NCBI RefSeq assembly: GCF_029892515.1 | Contig: NZ_JARXVF010000005.1 | Location: 186,001 to 250,000 of the forward strand | Length of the DNA: 64,000 nucleotides | Source of the DNA: Pseudaminobacter soli (ex Li et al. 2025) | Lineage (GTDB): Bacteria; Pseudomonadota; Alphaproteobacteria; Rhizobiales; Rhizobiaceae | Reading direction: 5' to 3' | In this document: positions 25,577-33,303 of the stretch, one piece after another | Position numbering within the stretch: position 1 is the stretch's first letter | Layout of the letters: each line of letters begins with the position of its first letter | Notes under the pieces: model-generated | Seen by the model: only the letters and a program-made list of their open reading frames with translations | Database searches by the model: none | Told to the model about the DNA's origin: nothing | Position numbers and translations under genes: made by a program

Positions 25577-26100
25577 TGGTGGACGCGATCGGCGAGCCCG
25601 TTTCCAGGACCGAATTCAGGAACGCGATGGCGCGGGTCTGCGCGCCGGTCAATGTCATCACCACCAACGGACCCGCCGGGCGCGGCGGGTTCACCGCTAC
25701 CGCCATGTGCTCGGTGACCGACGATCCGCCCAGCGTGCTGGTCTGCATGAACAGCCGCTCGGCGCAGTGCCCACTTTTCATCGAGAACGGGCGCTTCTGC
25801 GTGAATGTGCTGAGCCACGACCACAAGGAGTTGGCGGCCCATTTCGCCGGGGCAACGGCAGACATGGTCGAACGCTACTTGGCCGCAAACTGGATCGAGA
25901 TGGCCTCGGGCAACTATGCGCTGGCCGACGCCATCGTCGCGCTCGACTGCGAACTTTCGGACGCGCGGCTAGTGGGCACGCACCATGTCTTTATCGGCCG
26001 CGTGGACGCCATTCGCACGCGGCCGGACGGTAATGCGCTTCTCTATTTCGACCGCAACTACGTTCACGTGCCGACACAGCTCGGCAGTTTTGGCGGTTAG
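25576..26100 (+). CDS. hpaC: Flavin reductase component of 4-hydroxyphenylacetate 3-monooxygenase
   Basis: A 174-residue flavin reductase of the HpaC/Fre-like split-barrel family. Motifs are VNVITTNGPAGRGGFTATAM (flavin binding), SVTDDPPSVLVCMN and GRFCVNVLSHDHKELAAHFA. It supplies reduced FAD to HpaB. The start overlaps the hpaB stop as TGATG, so the two subunits are translationally coupled. It ends 6 nt from the convergent P450 gene. Confidence 0.92.
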   Translation: MVDAIGEPVSRTEFRNAMARVCAPVNVITTNGPAGRGGFTATAMCSVTDDPPSVLVCMNSRSAQCPLFIENGRFCVNVLSHDHKELAAHFAGATADMVERYLAANWIEMASGNYALADAIVALDCELSDARLVGTHHVFIGRVDAIRTRPDGNALLYFDRNYVHVPTQLGSFGG

Positions 26101-26106
26101 CGAAGC

Positions 26107-27285
26107 CTACAGAGCAACCTCCAATGCTGCCGGCGCGCGAAACTCCCAGCCCCTGAAGCGCACTGGGGCTTGGTCTTGCAACTGAATGTCAGGAGCGTTG
26201 TCGATCAGGTAGCGGAGGGCTGTGGTGATCTGTTGCCGGGCGAACCAGCGGCCGGCACAGAAATGATGACCGAAGCCGAAAGCGGCATGATTGCCTTCGT
26301 TGCGATGGATATTGAAACGCCCCGGCTCGCTGAACCGGCTCTCGCAATGCGACGCCGAGGCCAGGATCGCGGCGACGGGCTGGCCGCCAGGGATCGTCGT
26401 CCCGCCGATTTCCACATCCCGGGTCGTCTGCCGCGTCTGGGTGCCGATCGGCGTTACCCAGCGCAAGCCTTCGTCGACGGCCCGCGGCAGCAGCCTGTCC
26501 ATGTCGGCTTTCACTTCGGCGAACTGATCCGGATTTTGCAGAAGTCCGGTCATGATGGAGCCGGCGCCGTGGCCCGGCTCCTGCATGCCGCCGAGCAGGA
26601 TGACTTTCAGCGTCGGCAACAGGAACGAGAAAGGACGGCTTTCGCCTTCCGGCATGCCATCGTGCAGCATGTGGGAGAGAGCGGAATCATCGGGCGCTTT
26701 GCTCAACCGCTCCATCACGGGCGTGACGGTCTCCGTGATTTCGCTGCTGATTTCATCGGCAACTTTCTGCCGCTCGGGATCGCATTCGAAATTCACCGCC
26801 CCTTGGGCCAGCCCGAAGAACCAGCGGCGCAGCGTTTTAAGGTCGACCTCGCCAAGACCAAGCGAATGGGCGAGGCTGAGGATCGAGATCGGCTCGAAAT
26901 AGCCTGACATCAAATCGCCGCCGCCATTGGCCCGCAAGGTGGACAGGCACTCCCGGGCAATCGGCAAGACCAGATCGTCCAAATAGGTCGTGACGCGTTT
27001 CGGATGGTATTTCGGATCGACGCCGCTTCTCAGGCATTGGTGCACCGGCCCGTCCGTGGTGATGATCGTCGGCTTGCCCCAACTCCTTTCGACCGGCGAG
27101 CTGTCGACCTCTGCGCCGAACAGTTCCGGGGTTTTCGAGAGATACTCGACATCCTTGAAGCGTGTCACAAACCAGAGATTGACGGCCGGAATATAAGCGA
27201 CCGGCATTTCCCTCCGTAGCCGCGCATAGATCGGATAGGGGTCGGCTTCAAGTTCCTCAACCGTAATGTCATCCACGAAAGCCAT
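26107..27285 (-). CDS. Cytochrome P450 with an altered I-helix motif
   Basis: A 392-residue soluble bacterial P450. The heme-ligand loop is FGFGHHFCAGRWFA with Cys343, the K-helix ExxR is EGLR (Glu272, Arg275), and the I-helix reads LLGGMQEPGHGAG (residues 231-242). In most P450s the I-helix is A-G-x-D/E-T; here Glu236 is kept but the oxygen-activating Thr is Pro237. Start 27285 has AGGAGGAGGAG upstream. It is the last gene of a minus-strand set with an aldehyde dehydrogenase and an APC permease. O- or N-demethylation or hydroxylation of an aromatic substrate would fit the neighbours, but no ferredoxin or reductase gene is linked. The substrate is unknown. Confidence 0.9.
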   Translation of the reverse strand: MAFVDDITVEELEADPYPIYARLRREMPVAYIPAVNLWFVTRFKDVEYLSKTPELFGAEVDSSPVERSWGKPTIITTDGPVHQCLRSGVDPKYHPKRVTTYLDDLVLPIARECLSTLRANGGGDLMSGYFEPISILSLAHSLGLGEVDLKTLRRWFFGLAQGAVNFECDPERQKVADEISSEITETVTPVMERLSKAPDDSALSHMLHDGMPEGESRPFSFLLPTLKVILLGGMQEPGHGAGSIMTGLLQNPDQFAEVKADMDRLLPRAVDEGLRWVTPIGTQTRQTTRDVEIGGTTIPGGQPVAAILASASHCESRFSEPGRFNIHRNEGNHAAFGFGHHFCAGRWFARQQITTALRYLIDNAPDIQLQDQAPVRFRGWEFRAPAALEVAL

Positions 27286-27321
27286 GGCAGTCTCCTCCTC
27301 CTGCTGGCCGTGAATTCCTTG

Positions 27322-28800
27322 CTAAAGTTGGATCCAGGCCGTCTTCAAATCCGTGTACTTGTCCAGCGCATGCAGCGACTTGTCATAGCCGTTGCCGGAC
27401 TGCTTCACGCCGCCGAGCGGCACCGTGTTGTCGGCACCGCCATAGGTGTTCACATGCACCACGCCGGCGCGAATGCCGCGCACCATGCGATGCGCGCGGG
27501 AAAGGTTCGACGTCCACACCGCCGAGGCAAGGCCGTATTCGGTTGCGTTGGCGATGCGCAGGGCATCCGCCTCGTTGTTGAAGGGAATGATGGACAGGAT
27601 CGGCCCAAAAGCCTCTTCCCTGGCGAGCGTCATTTCCGGCGAAACGTCGAACACGGTCGGCTCCATGTAGAAGCCGCCGGTTTCTTCCAGTATCCGCTTG
27701 CCTCCGGTTCTGAGGCGCGCGCTCTCGCCGAGCGCCTGTTCCACGAAGCCGAGATTCTTGCTGAGCTGCACATCGCTCGAAATCGCGCCCGCCTGCGTCG
27801 TCAGCAATAGCGGATCGCCCACCTTCATCTCGGCGGCAATGGCCGCGACCCTTTCCGAAAAAGCCTCGTAAATCGAGCGCTCGACGAGCAGCCGCGAGCC
27901 GGCAACGCAGACCTGGCCGGAATTGCGGAAGATGCCGTAGGCGGAAACTTTTGCGGCCTGGTCGAGATCGGGCGCGTCGGCGAAGACGACATTGGGCGAC
28001 TTGCCGCCTAGTTCCAGATAGACGCGCTTGAGGTTAGAGCGCGCCGAATATTCAAGGAGACGGCGGCCAACATTGCCCGAGCCGGTGAAGGCGAGCACGT
28101 CTATGTCCGGGTGCAGGCCGATCGCTTCGCCGGTTACCGCGCCCCTGCCCGTCACGACATTGAGAACGCCTTCCGGCAGGCCGGCCTCGGCGCAGATCTC
28201 GGCAAGCCGCAGCAAGGTCAGCGACGCTCCTTCGGCAGGCTTCAGCACGACGGAGTTTCCGGCGGCAAGCGCCGGCGCCACCTTCCAGGCGCCGATCATC
28301 ATCGGGAAATTCCACGGCACGATGGCCGCGACCACGCCCACCGGTTCGCAGTGGATGAGGCCGAGAACGTTTCCGGCCGTCGGCGCGACCTCTCCGTAAA
28401 CCTTGTCGAGCGCCTCCGCATAGTAGCGGAAAGTGCCCGCCGCACTCCCCGGCTCCGCCTTCAGCGCCATGGAGATTTCGGTGCCGTTGTCGCGCACGCC
28501 CAGAACCGCAAGTTCCAGCGCGTGTTTCTCGATCAGGTCGGCGATCCGGCCCAGCACCTTCTTCCGCTCTGCCGGGGCTGCCCTCGACCAGACACCCTTT
28601 TCAAAGGCAGCGCGGGCGGCGCTAACCGCCGCATCCACATCATGGCCATCGGCGTCGGCAATGGTCGTGAGCCGGCTTCCGTCGATGGGAGAGATGACGT
28701 CGAGCGTTGCGCCCGACCGGGCTTCGCGCCAGTTGCCCGCCACAAACAGCTTTTGCGCCGGAACATTGTTCAGACGCAACAGATCGATCTTTTCCTGCAT
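27322..28800 (-). CDS. Aldehyde dehydrogenase (NAD-dependent, PuuC/AldA-like)
   Basis: A 492-residue aldehyde dehydrogenase with the general base Glu263 (LELGGKSPNVVF) and nucleophile Cys298 (NSGQVCVAGSR), the Rossmann segment FTGSGNVGRRLL and PWNFPMMIGAWKVAPALAAG. It converts an aldehyde to the acid with NAD(P)+. Similarity is to gamma-glutamyl-aminobutyraldehyde and phenylacetaldehyde types. In this setting a hydroxyphenylacetaldehyde made from an arylamine is an attractive substrate, and succinic semialdehyde from the Hpa pathway is a second option. It sits between the APC permease and the P450 on one strand, with a strong stem-loop upstream. Confidence 0.9.
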   Translation of the reverse strand: MQEKIDLLRLNNVPAQKLFVAGNWREARSGATLDVISPIDGSRLTTIADADGHDVDAAVSAARAAFEKGVWSRAAPAERKKVLGRIADLIEKHALELAVLGVRDNGTEISMALKAEPGSAAGTFRYYAEALDKVYGEVAPTAGNVLGLIHCEPVGVVAAIVPWNFPMMIGAWKVAPALAAGNSVVLKPAEGASLTLLRLAEICAEAGLPEGVLNVVTGRGAVTGEAIGLHPDIDVLAFTGSGNVGRRLLEYSARSNLKRVYLELGGKSPNVVFADAPDLDQAAKVSAYGIFRNSGQVCVAGSRLLVERSIYEAFSERVAAIAAEMKVGDPLLLTTQAGAISSDVQLSKNLGFVEQALGESARLRTGGKRILEETGGFYMEPTVFDVSPEMTLAREEAFGPILSIIPFNNEADALRIANATEYGLASAVWTSNLSRAHRMVRGIRAGVVHVNTYGGADNTVPLGGVKQSGNGYDKSLHALDKYTDLKTAWIQL

Positions 28801-28833
28801 GGCGGGTTCCTGTCGGCGAATTCAAGGATGGTC

Positions 28834-28862
28834 GAACCGGCGGGGAGTTTCCCCGCCGGTTC
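28834..28862 (-). promoter_or_regulatory. Intercistronic stem-loop between permease and aldehyde dehydrogenase genes
   Basis: A perfect 12-bp inverted repeat (GAACCGGCGGGG at 28834-28845, CCCCGCCGGTTC at 28851-28862) with a 5-nt loop lies 7 nt after the permease stop. No U-tract follows. It is likely a processing or stabilising hairpin, or a partial terminator setting the ratio of permease to downstream enzymes. Confidence 0.6.
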
Positions 28863-28869
28863 ATGATTA

Positions 28870-30321
28870 TCAGGCTTCCAGGCCGGCGCCGAGGCGGGCG
28901 AAGGAAACGCTGTTTCGGGATTTCAGCGATGCCGCTAGCGCCATGCCGACGACGCCGGCAATCAGCACCAGCCCCGGCAGGAAGACGGCAAGGAAGCCGC
29001 CCGCACCGGCAAGGTCGCCGAAATTGGCGGCGATGAAGATCACCAGAGCCAGAAGGATCAGGCCAGCGATAACCGGGATGATCCTGGTCACGAGCAGGCT
29101 AGGTTCGAGGCCGGGATTGCGGCCGAAGAAGACCACGATGGCAAAGGCTGTCAGCACCATCAGCACCATGATGGCGAGCGTGCCGACATTGGTCAGCCAG
29201 GAGAAGAGCGCCAGAACCGGGTCCTGACCGGTGAAGGCGAAAAGCCCGACGACGAGAACCGCGATGATCGTCTGGATGACCGAAGCCACATGCGGGCTCT
29301 GGTAGACCGGATGGGTGACGCCGATCGATTCCGGCAGCAGCTTTTCGCGGCCGGCCACATACATGTAGCGGGCAACGCCGTTATGGAAGGCAAGCACACT
29401 GGCGAACAGGCTGGTGACGAACAGGAGGTTCATGATCGGAGGCAGCCAGGAGCCGACATAGCGCTCGGCCAGGCCGAAGAGGAAGGTTGTCGGATCGGCA
29501 AGTCCCTGCAGTTCCGGCACGAGTTTCTCGGCGCCCGCGCCGTTCACCATCAGCCACGAGGTGAACATGTAGAACAGGCCGATGATCAGCACCGAGATAT
29601 AGGTCGCGCGCGGCACGGTCTTGTGCGGCTCGCGGGCTTCTTCGCTGTAGATCGTGGTCGCCTCGAAGCCGATGAAGGCGGCAAAGCAGAACAGAATGCC
29701 GATCGACGGCGAACCGCTGAAGAAGGCGGTGGGCGTGAAGGACGAGAAGGTGATGCCGCTGTCGCCGCCCTTGCCGAGGATCGCGACGTCGATGATCATC
29801 ACGACCGCATATTCGAGAAGGACCAGAATGGTCAGGATCTTCGCCGAAAGATCGACGCGGCGATAGCCAAACACCGCCACTAGCGCAATGCCGATATAGG
29901 TCCAGACCCACCAGGGCAGCTCCAGCCCCATACTGGCGAAAAAGCCCGACGTGGCCGCGCCGAACAGGCCGAAAATGCCGATCTGCATGCAGTTATAAGC
30001 AAGGATGGCGATGAGCGCGGCGGACCCGCCCATCATGCCGCCGAGCCCCTGCGCAGTGTATGCGTAGAAAGCTCCGGCGTTGCGGATATGCCGCGCCATT
30101 GCGACGTAGCCGACCGCAAACAGCAAGAGCACGGTGGTGACCAGCAGGAAGCCGGCCGGAATGCCGGCGCCGTTGCCGAGCATCATCGAAAGCGGCACGC
30201 CGCCTGCAACCGCCGTCAGCGGTGCGGCTGCCGAAACCACGAGAAATGTAACCGCGCCGACACCAAGCGCGTTCTTGCGCAACTGGTTCGCGCCGCTCGC
30301 GGGTGAAGATTGACCGTCCAT
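28870..30321 (-). CDS. APC-family amino acid/amine permease
   Basis: A 483-residue secondary transporter with about 12 hydrophobic segments. The first contains AVTFLVVSAAAPLTAVAGGVP, the usual GxGxG-like APC substrate site region. A later loop has FIGFEATTIYSEEAREPHKT, the conserved FxxFEAT-x-x-x-x-EE motif of this family. Start 30321 (MDGQSSPASG) is chosen over 30429 because GGGGAG lies upstream. It is divergent from the IclR regulator with candidate operators between, and heads the set with aldehyde dehydrogenase and P450. Its substrate could be an aromatic amine or amino acid. Confidence 0.9.
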   Translation of the reverse strand: MDGQSSPASGANQLRKNALGVGAVTFLVVSAAAPLTAVAGGVPLSMMLGNGAGIPAGFLLVTTVLLLFAVGYVAMARHIRNAGAFYAYTAQGLGGMMGGSAALIAILAYNCMQIGIFGLFGAATSGFFASMGLELPWWVWTYIGIALVAVFGYRRVDLSAKILTILVLLEYAVVMIIDVAILGKGGDSGITFSSFTPTAFFSGSPSIGILFCFAAFIGFEATTIYSEEAREPHKTVPRATYISVLIIGLFYMFTSWLMVNGAGAEKLVPELQGLADPTTFLFGLAERYVGSWLPPIMNLLFVTSLFASVLAFHNGVARYMYVAGREKLLPESIGVTHPVYQSPHVASVIQTIIAVLVVGLFAFTGQDPVLALFSWLTNVGTLAIMVLMVLTAFAIVVFFGRNPGLEPSLLVTRIIPVIAGLILLALVIFIAANFGDLAGAGGFLAVFLPGLVLIAGVVGMALAASLKSRNSVSFARLGAGLEA

Positions 30322-30435
30322 GTTTTCGCTCCCCTTTTTGGCAGCTTGTGCCATTTGCCCTGGTCGGTTTTCCAAGGCCTCCTCCGTCGAAGCGAATTGA
30401 GACAGCGAATTTCCTCCTTGGCCGCTCACTATTAC

Positions 30436-30465
30436 TGGTTCATTATTTGAACCATCGCTTCAAAT
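30436..30465. promoter_or_regulatory. Overlapping inverted repeats, IclR operator candidate
   Basis: TGGTTCA (30436-30442) and TGAACCA (30448-30454) form a 7-bp perfect inverted repeat with a 5-nt spacer. ATTTGAA (30445-30451) and TTCAAAT (30459-30465) form a second one that shares bases with it. The array lies between the divergent permease and iclR-type genes, where an IclR dimer or tetramer would bind. Confidence 0.6.
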
Positions 30466-30606
30466 ATAGACTTGCAAAGGGTGCATCGACCTGTCAAGTT
30501 ATTTCGCATGTTAAGTATCCCGGCTGACGGAATCGGCCATTCGCAATCGCCCAAGGGGGGACAGGCTTCGGGAGACTTCAGGCGGCGCTCAGCAGCGGAG
30601 GAAATG

Positions 30607-31389
30607 ATGAGCACCATCGGGAAGGCGCTGACCTTGCTGGACGCGGTATCGCGCCTGGAAAAGGAAGTCGGCCTCAGCGAGATCGCAAGGCACTGCGGGC
30701 TCGACAAGGCCACCGCTCGCCGCTTTCTCGTCGAGCTGGAAAAGCACGGCTTCGTCGAGCAGGACCCCGAAACCCGGCGCTATCGTATCGGCGGAGCGCC
30801 GGTGCGCTTGGCGCGCATCCGGGAGGCTCGCTTTCCCTATCTCAGCACCGCCGCCCCATTCGTCCGGGAACTCGCGGAAGCATCGGGCGAAACCGTGCAC
30901 CTGTCGGAATATACTGCCGGCAGGCTTGCGACGGTTCTTGTGGAGGACTCGCCGCGCGCCCACCGCGTCATCGTCGATGTCGGCAGCGTCCTGCCCTTTC
31001 ACGCGACTGCTTCGGGCCTGGCCTTCATCGCCTCCTGCCCTGCAAGGCAGGTGGAGGACGTGCTGTCCGCGCCACTCGAAGCCTTCACTGAGAATACGGT
31101 CACCTCTGCAGACGACCTGCGGAGCCTTTTGGCCGAAACGGCAAGGCGCGGCTATTCGATCTGCCTGCAAGGCCTCGAAAGCGGCGTGATCAGCACGGCC
31201 GCGCCGATAAAGGCGCCGGGCAGCATGCCGATCGGCACCATCGCGGTTGCCGCGCCCTTGGTCCGCGCCGACGAAGCGACGATCCACCGGCTCGGGTCGG
31301 CCGCCGCGGCCACCGCAAAACGAATTTCAGAAAAATTCTTTGGACTTGAGCAGTATGCTGCTCAGCCGCTGGCGAGGAGGGCCGGCTGA
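30607..31389 (+). CDS. IclR-family transcriptional regulator
   Basis: A 260-residue regulator with an N-terminal winged helix (VGLSEIARHCGLDKATARRF) and the IclR effector domain from about residue 80 (LAEASGETVHLSEYTAGRLA, then VGSVLPFHATASGLAFIASC and a C-terminal GSMPIGTIAVAAPLV). The start is one of two adjacent ATGs (30604 or 30607); GGAGGA at 30598-30603 fits 30607 better. Its stop overlaps the ATG of the Tm-1-like gene, so it is co-transcribed with the amine cluster and probably regulates it and the divergent permease set. Confidence 0.88.
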   Translation: MSTIGKALTLLDAVSRLEKEVGLSEIARHCGLDKATARRFLVELEKHGFVEQDPETRRYRIGGAPVRLARIREARFPYLSTAAPFVRELAEASGETVHLSEYTAGRLATVLVEDSPRAHRVIVDVGSVLPFHATASGLAFIASCPARQVEDVLSAPLEAFTENTVTSADDLRSLLAETARRGYSICLQGLESGVISTAAPIKAPGSMPIGTIAVAAPLVRADEATIHRLGSAAAATAKRISEKFFGLEQYAAQPLARRAG

Positions 31390-32642
31390 TGAATGGGGCG
31401 AACCGTCTACCCAACATACTGGTCCTGGGAACGGGAGACACAAAGAGCGAGGAACTCGAGTTCATGGCTTCCGTCATTCAGGAAGCAGGCGGCGTGCCGG
31501 TCATGGTCGACGTCAGCATTCTCGGCGACCCTCCCTATAAGCCTGAATATTCGCGGCACGACGTTGCCGCCGCAGTGGGCATGACCATCGAGGCTATTGC
31601 CACCAGTGGCGACGAAAACAGCGCCATGGAACTGATGGCGACGGGTGCTGCCACCCTCGTCCGCAACCTCCATGAAGCCGGCCAGGTGGATGGCGTCATC
31701 GTCCTTGGCGGTTCGCTCGGCACCGACCTTGCACTCGACGTCGCCGCCGTCCTGCCGCTTGGCGTGCCGAAATTCGTGGTTTCGACCATCGCCTATTCGC
31801 ACCTCTTGCCGCCGGAACGCATCGCGCCGGACCTGATGATGATCCTCTGGGCCGGCGGCTTGTACGGACTGAACAGCATCTGCCGTTCGGTGCTGTCGCA
31901 GGCCTGCGGCGCGGTCGTCGGCGCCGCCCGCTTCGGCATCAGACCAAACAGCGAGCGTCCGCTCATCGGCATGACCTCGCTGGGGTCGAGCTGCCTCAAA
32001 TACATGAAATACCTCAAGCCCGAACTGGAACGCCGCGGCTATGACGTGGCTGTCTTCCACGCGACCGGCATGGGCGGCCGCGCCTTCGAGGCGATTGCCG
32101 CGCAGAAGGGCTTTGCGGCGGTCTTCGATTTCTGCATCCAGGAGGTGAGCAACCATCACCATGGAACAGTGGTCACCTCCGGCCCAGACCGCATGGAAAA
32201 TGCCGGCCGCGTCGGCATACCCCAGCTCGTCGCGCCCGGCGCGGTCGACATGGTCGACCTGCAGGCCTGGCGGGAGCTGCCCGCTCAACTGGCCGACCGG
32301 CCCTATCACGCCCACAATCGCCTGATCGGGTCGGTCACCACTGCTCCGGAAGGGCGGCGTGAGATCGCCCGCGTCATCGGCGGCAAGCTGGCCGGGACGA
32401 ACGCCGAGGTCGCCTTCATCCTGCCGCTCAAAGGCATCCAGGAATGGGACCAGGAAAACGAGCCGCTGCACGAGCCCGAAGCGCTCGACGCCTTCATCGA
32501 CGAGATGCGGCGCGCGGTTCCCGGCACCGTCAGCCTGCATGAGGTGGACGGCCACATCAACGAGCCGGAATTCTCGATAAAAGCGCTCGCCATCTTCGAC
32601 GAGTGGATCGCACGCGGCATCGTGCCCGAGGGCCGGCCGTGA
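31389..32642 (+). CDS. Tm-1-like ATP-binding domain protein (UPF0261 family)
   Basis: A 417-residue protein of the Tm-1/UPF0261 family. The N-terminal half has a nucleotide-binding fold (LVLGTGDTKSEELEFM, and VIVLGGSLGTDLALDVAAVL) and the second half contains GMTSLGSSCLKYMKYLKPEL and VFHATGMGGRAFEAIA, both diagnostic. The plant homologue Tm-1 binds ATP and a viral protein; the bacterial role is not established. Here the gene overlaps the iclR-type gene by 1 base (ATGA) and the following HAD gene by GTGA, so it is locked into the amine cluster. No PEP-hydrolase-type partner, often adjacent elsewhere, is present. Confidence 0.85.
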   Translation: MNGANRLPNILVLGTGDTKSEELEFMASVIQEAGGVPVMVDVSILGDPPYKPEYSRHDVAAAVGMTIEAIATSGDENSAMELMATGAATLVRNLHEAGQVDGVIVLGGSLGTDLALDVAAVLPLGVPKFVVSTIAYSHLLPPERIAPDLMMILWAGGLYGLNSICRSVLSQACGAVVGAARFGIRPNSERPLIGMTSLGSSCLKYMKYLKPELERRGYDVAVFHATGMGGRAFEAIAAQKGFAAVFDFCIQEVSNHHHGTVVTSGPDRMENAGRVGIPQLVAPGAVDMVDLQAWRELPAQLADRPYHAHNRLIGSVTTAPEGRREIARVIGGKLAGTNAEVAFILPLKGIQEWDQENEPLHEPEALDAFIDEMRRAVPGTVSLHEVDGHINEPEFSIKALAIFDEWIARGIVPEGRP

Positions 32643-33286
32643 CCGGACGAGCACTGATCCTCGATTTCGGCGGCGTCGTCACGCGCACGCTCTTCGAGAC
32701 CCACGACGTGACCGAACGCGCGCTTGGACTTGCGCCCGGTAGCCTGACATGGCGCGGGCCGTTCGACCCCGCGACCGATCCGGTCTGGGTGTCCATGCAG
32801 AAGCGCGAAATCACCGAGCGCGATTACTGGATGACGCGCACTGAGGAAGTCGGCCGTCTCGTCGGCGAAGACTGGACCGACATGAAGACCTTCGTGCAGC
32901 GCGCTCGCGGCGCCGATGCCGAACTCGTGCTGCGCCCGGAAGCCCGCGACGCCATCCTCAAGGCGAAAGAGGCCGGCATCCGGCTCGCCATCCTCTCCAA
33001 CGAACTCGACCTGTTTTACGGGGTCGAGTTCCGCAAGCGCTTCCCGTTGATTGATCTCTTCGAGATCATCGTGGATGCCACCTACACCAAGATATTGAAG
33101 CCCGATCCCCGCGCCTACGAGCTTGTTCTGTCGGAACTCGACCTGCCGCGCGCGGACTGCGTCTTCGTCGACGACCAGAAGAAGAATATCGAGGGGGCGG
33201 AAGCGGTAAAACTTCCTTGCGTCCATTTCGATGTCACCCGGCCTGCCAAGGGCTACGCGACAGCCCTCACGATGCTCGGCCTTTGA
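32639..33286 (+). CDS. HAD-superfamily hydrolase
   Basis: A 215-residue hydrolase, subfamily IA-like. Motif I is ILDFGGVVT with the nucleophile Asp; the second acid position is Gly, as in DxGGV-type members. Motif II is LAILSNE, motif III the Lys in TKILKPDPRAYELVL, and motif IV VFVDDQKKN. The start is a GTG at 32639 overlapping the previous stop; an in-frame ATG at 32603 lies within that gene. Members with FGGVVT and SNE are often phosphatases for small phosphometabolites or haloacid-type enzymes. A role in recycling or removing a phosphorylated amine is possible since a kinase is encoded in the same run. Confidence 0.85.
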   Translation: MTGRALILDFGGVVTRTLFETHDVTERALGLAPGSLTWRGPFDPATDPVWVSMQKREITERDYWMTRTEEVGRLVGEDWTDMKTFVQRARGADAELVLRPEARDAILKAKEAGIRLAILSNELDLFYGVEFRKRFPLIDLFEIIVDATYTKILKPDPRAYELVLSELDLPRADCVFVDDQKKNIEGAEAVKLPCVHFDVTRPAKGYATALTMLGL

Positions 33287-33303
33287 ACGGACAGGAACGA
33301 AAA

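Noticed and set aside
26107-28800. Reading the P450 and aldehyde dehydrogenase as a terpene or camphor pathway
   Set aside because: No ferredoxin, ferredoxin reductase or terpene gene is linked, and the neighbours are all aromatic or amine genes.
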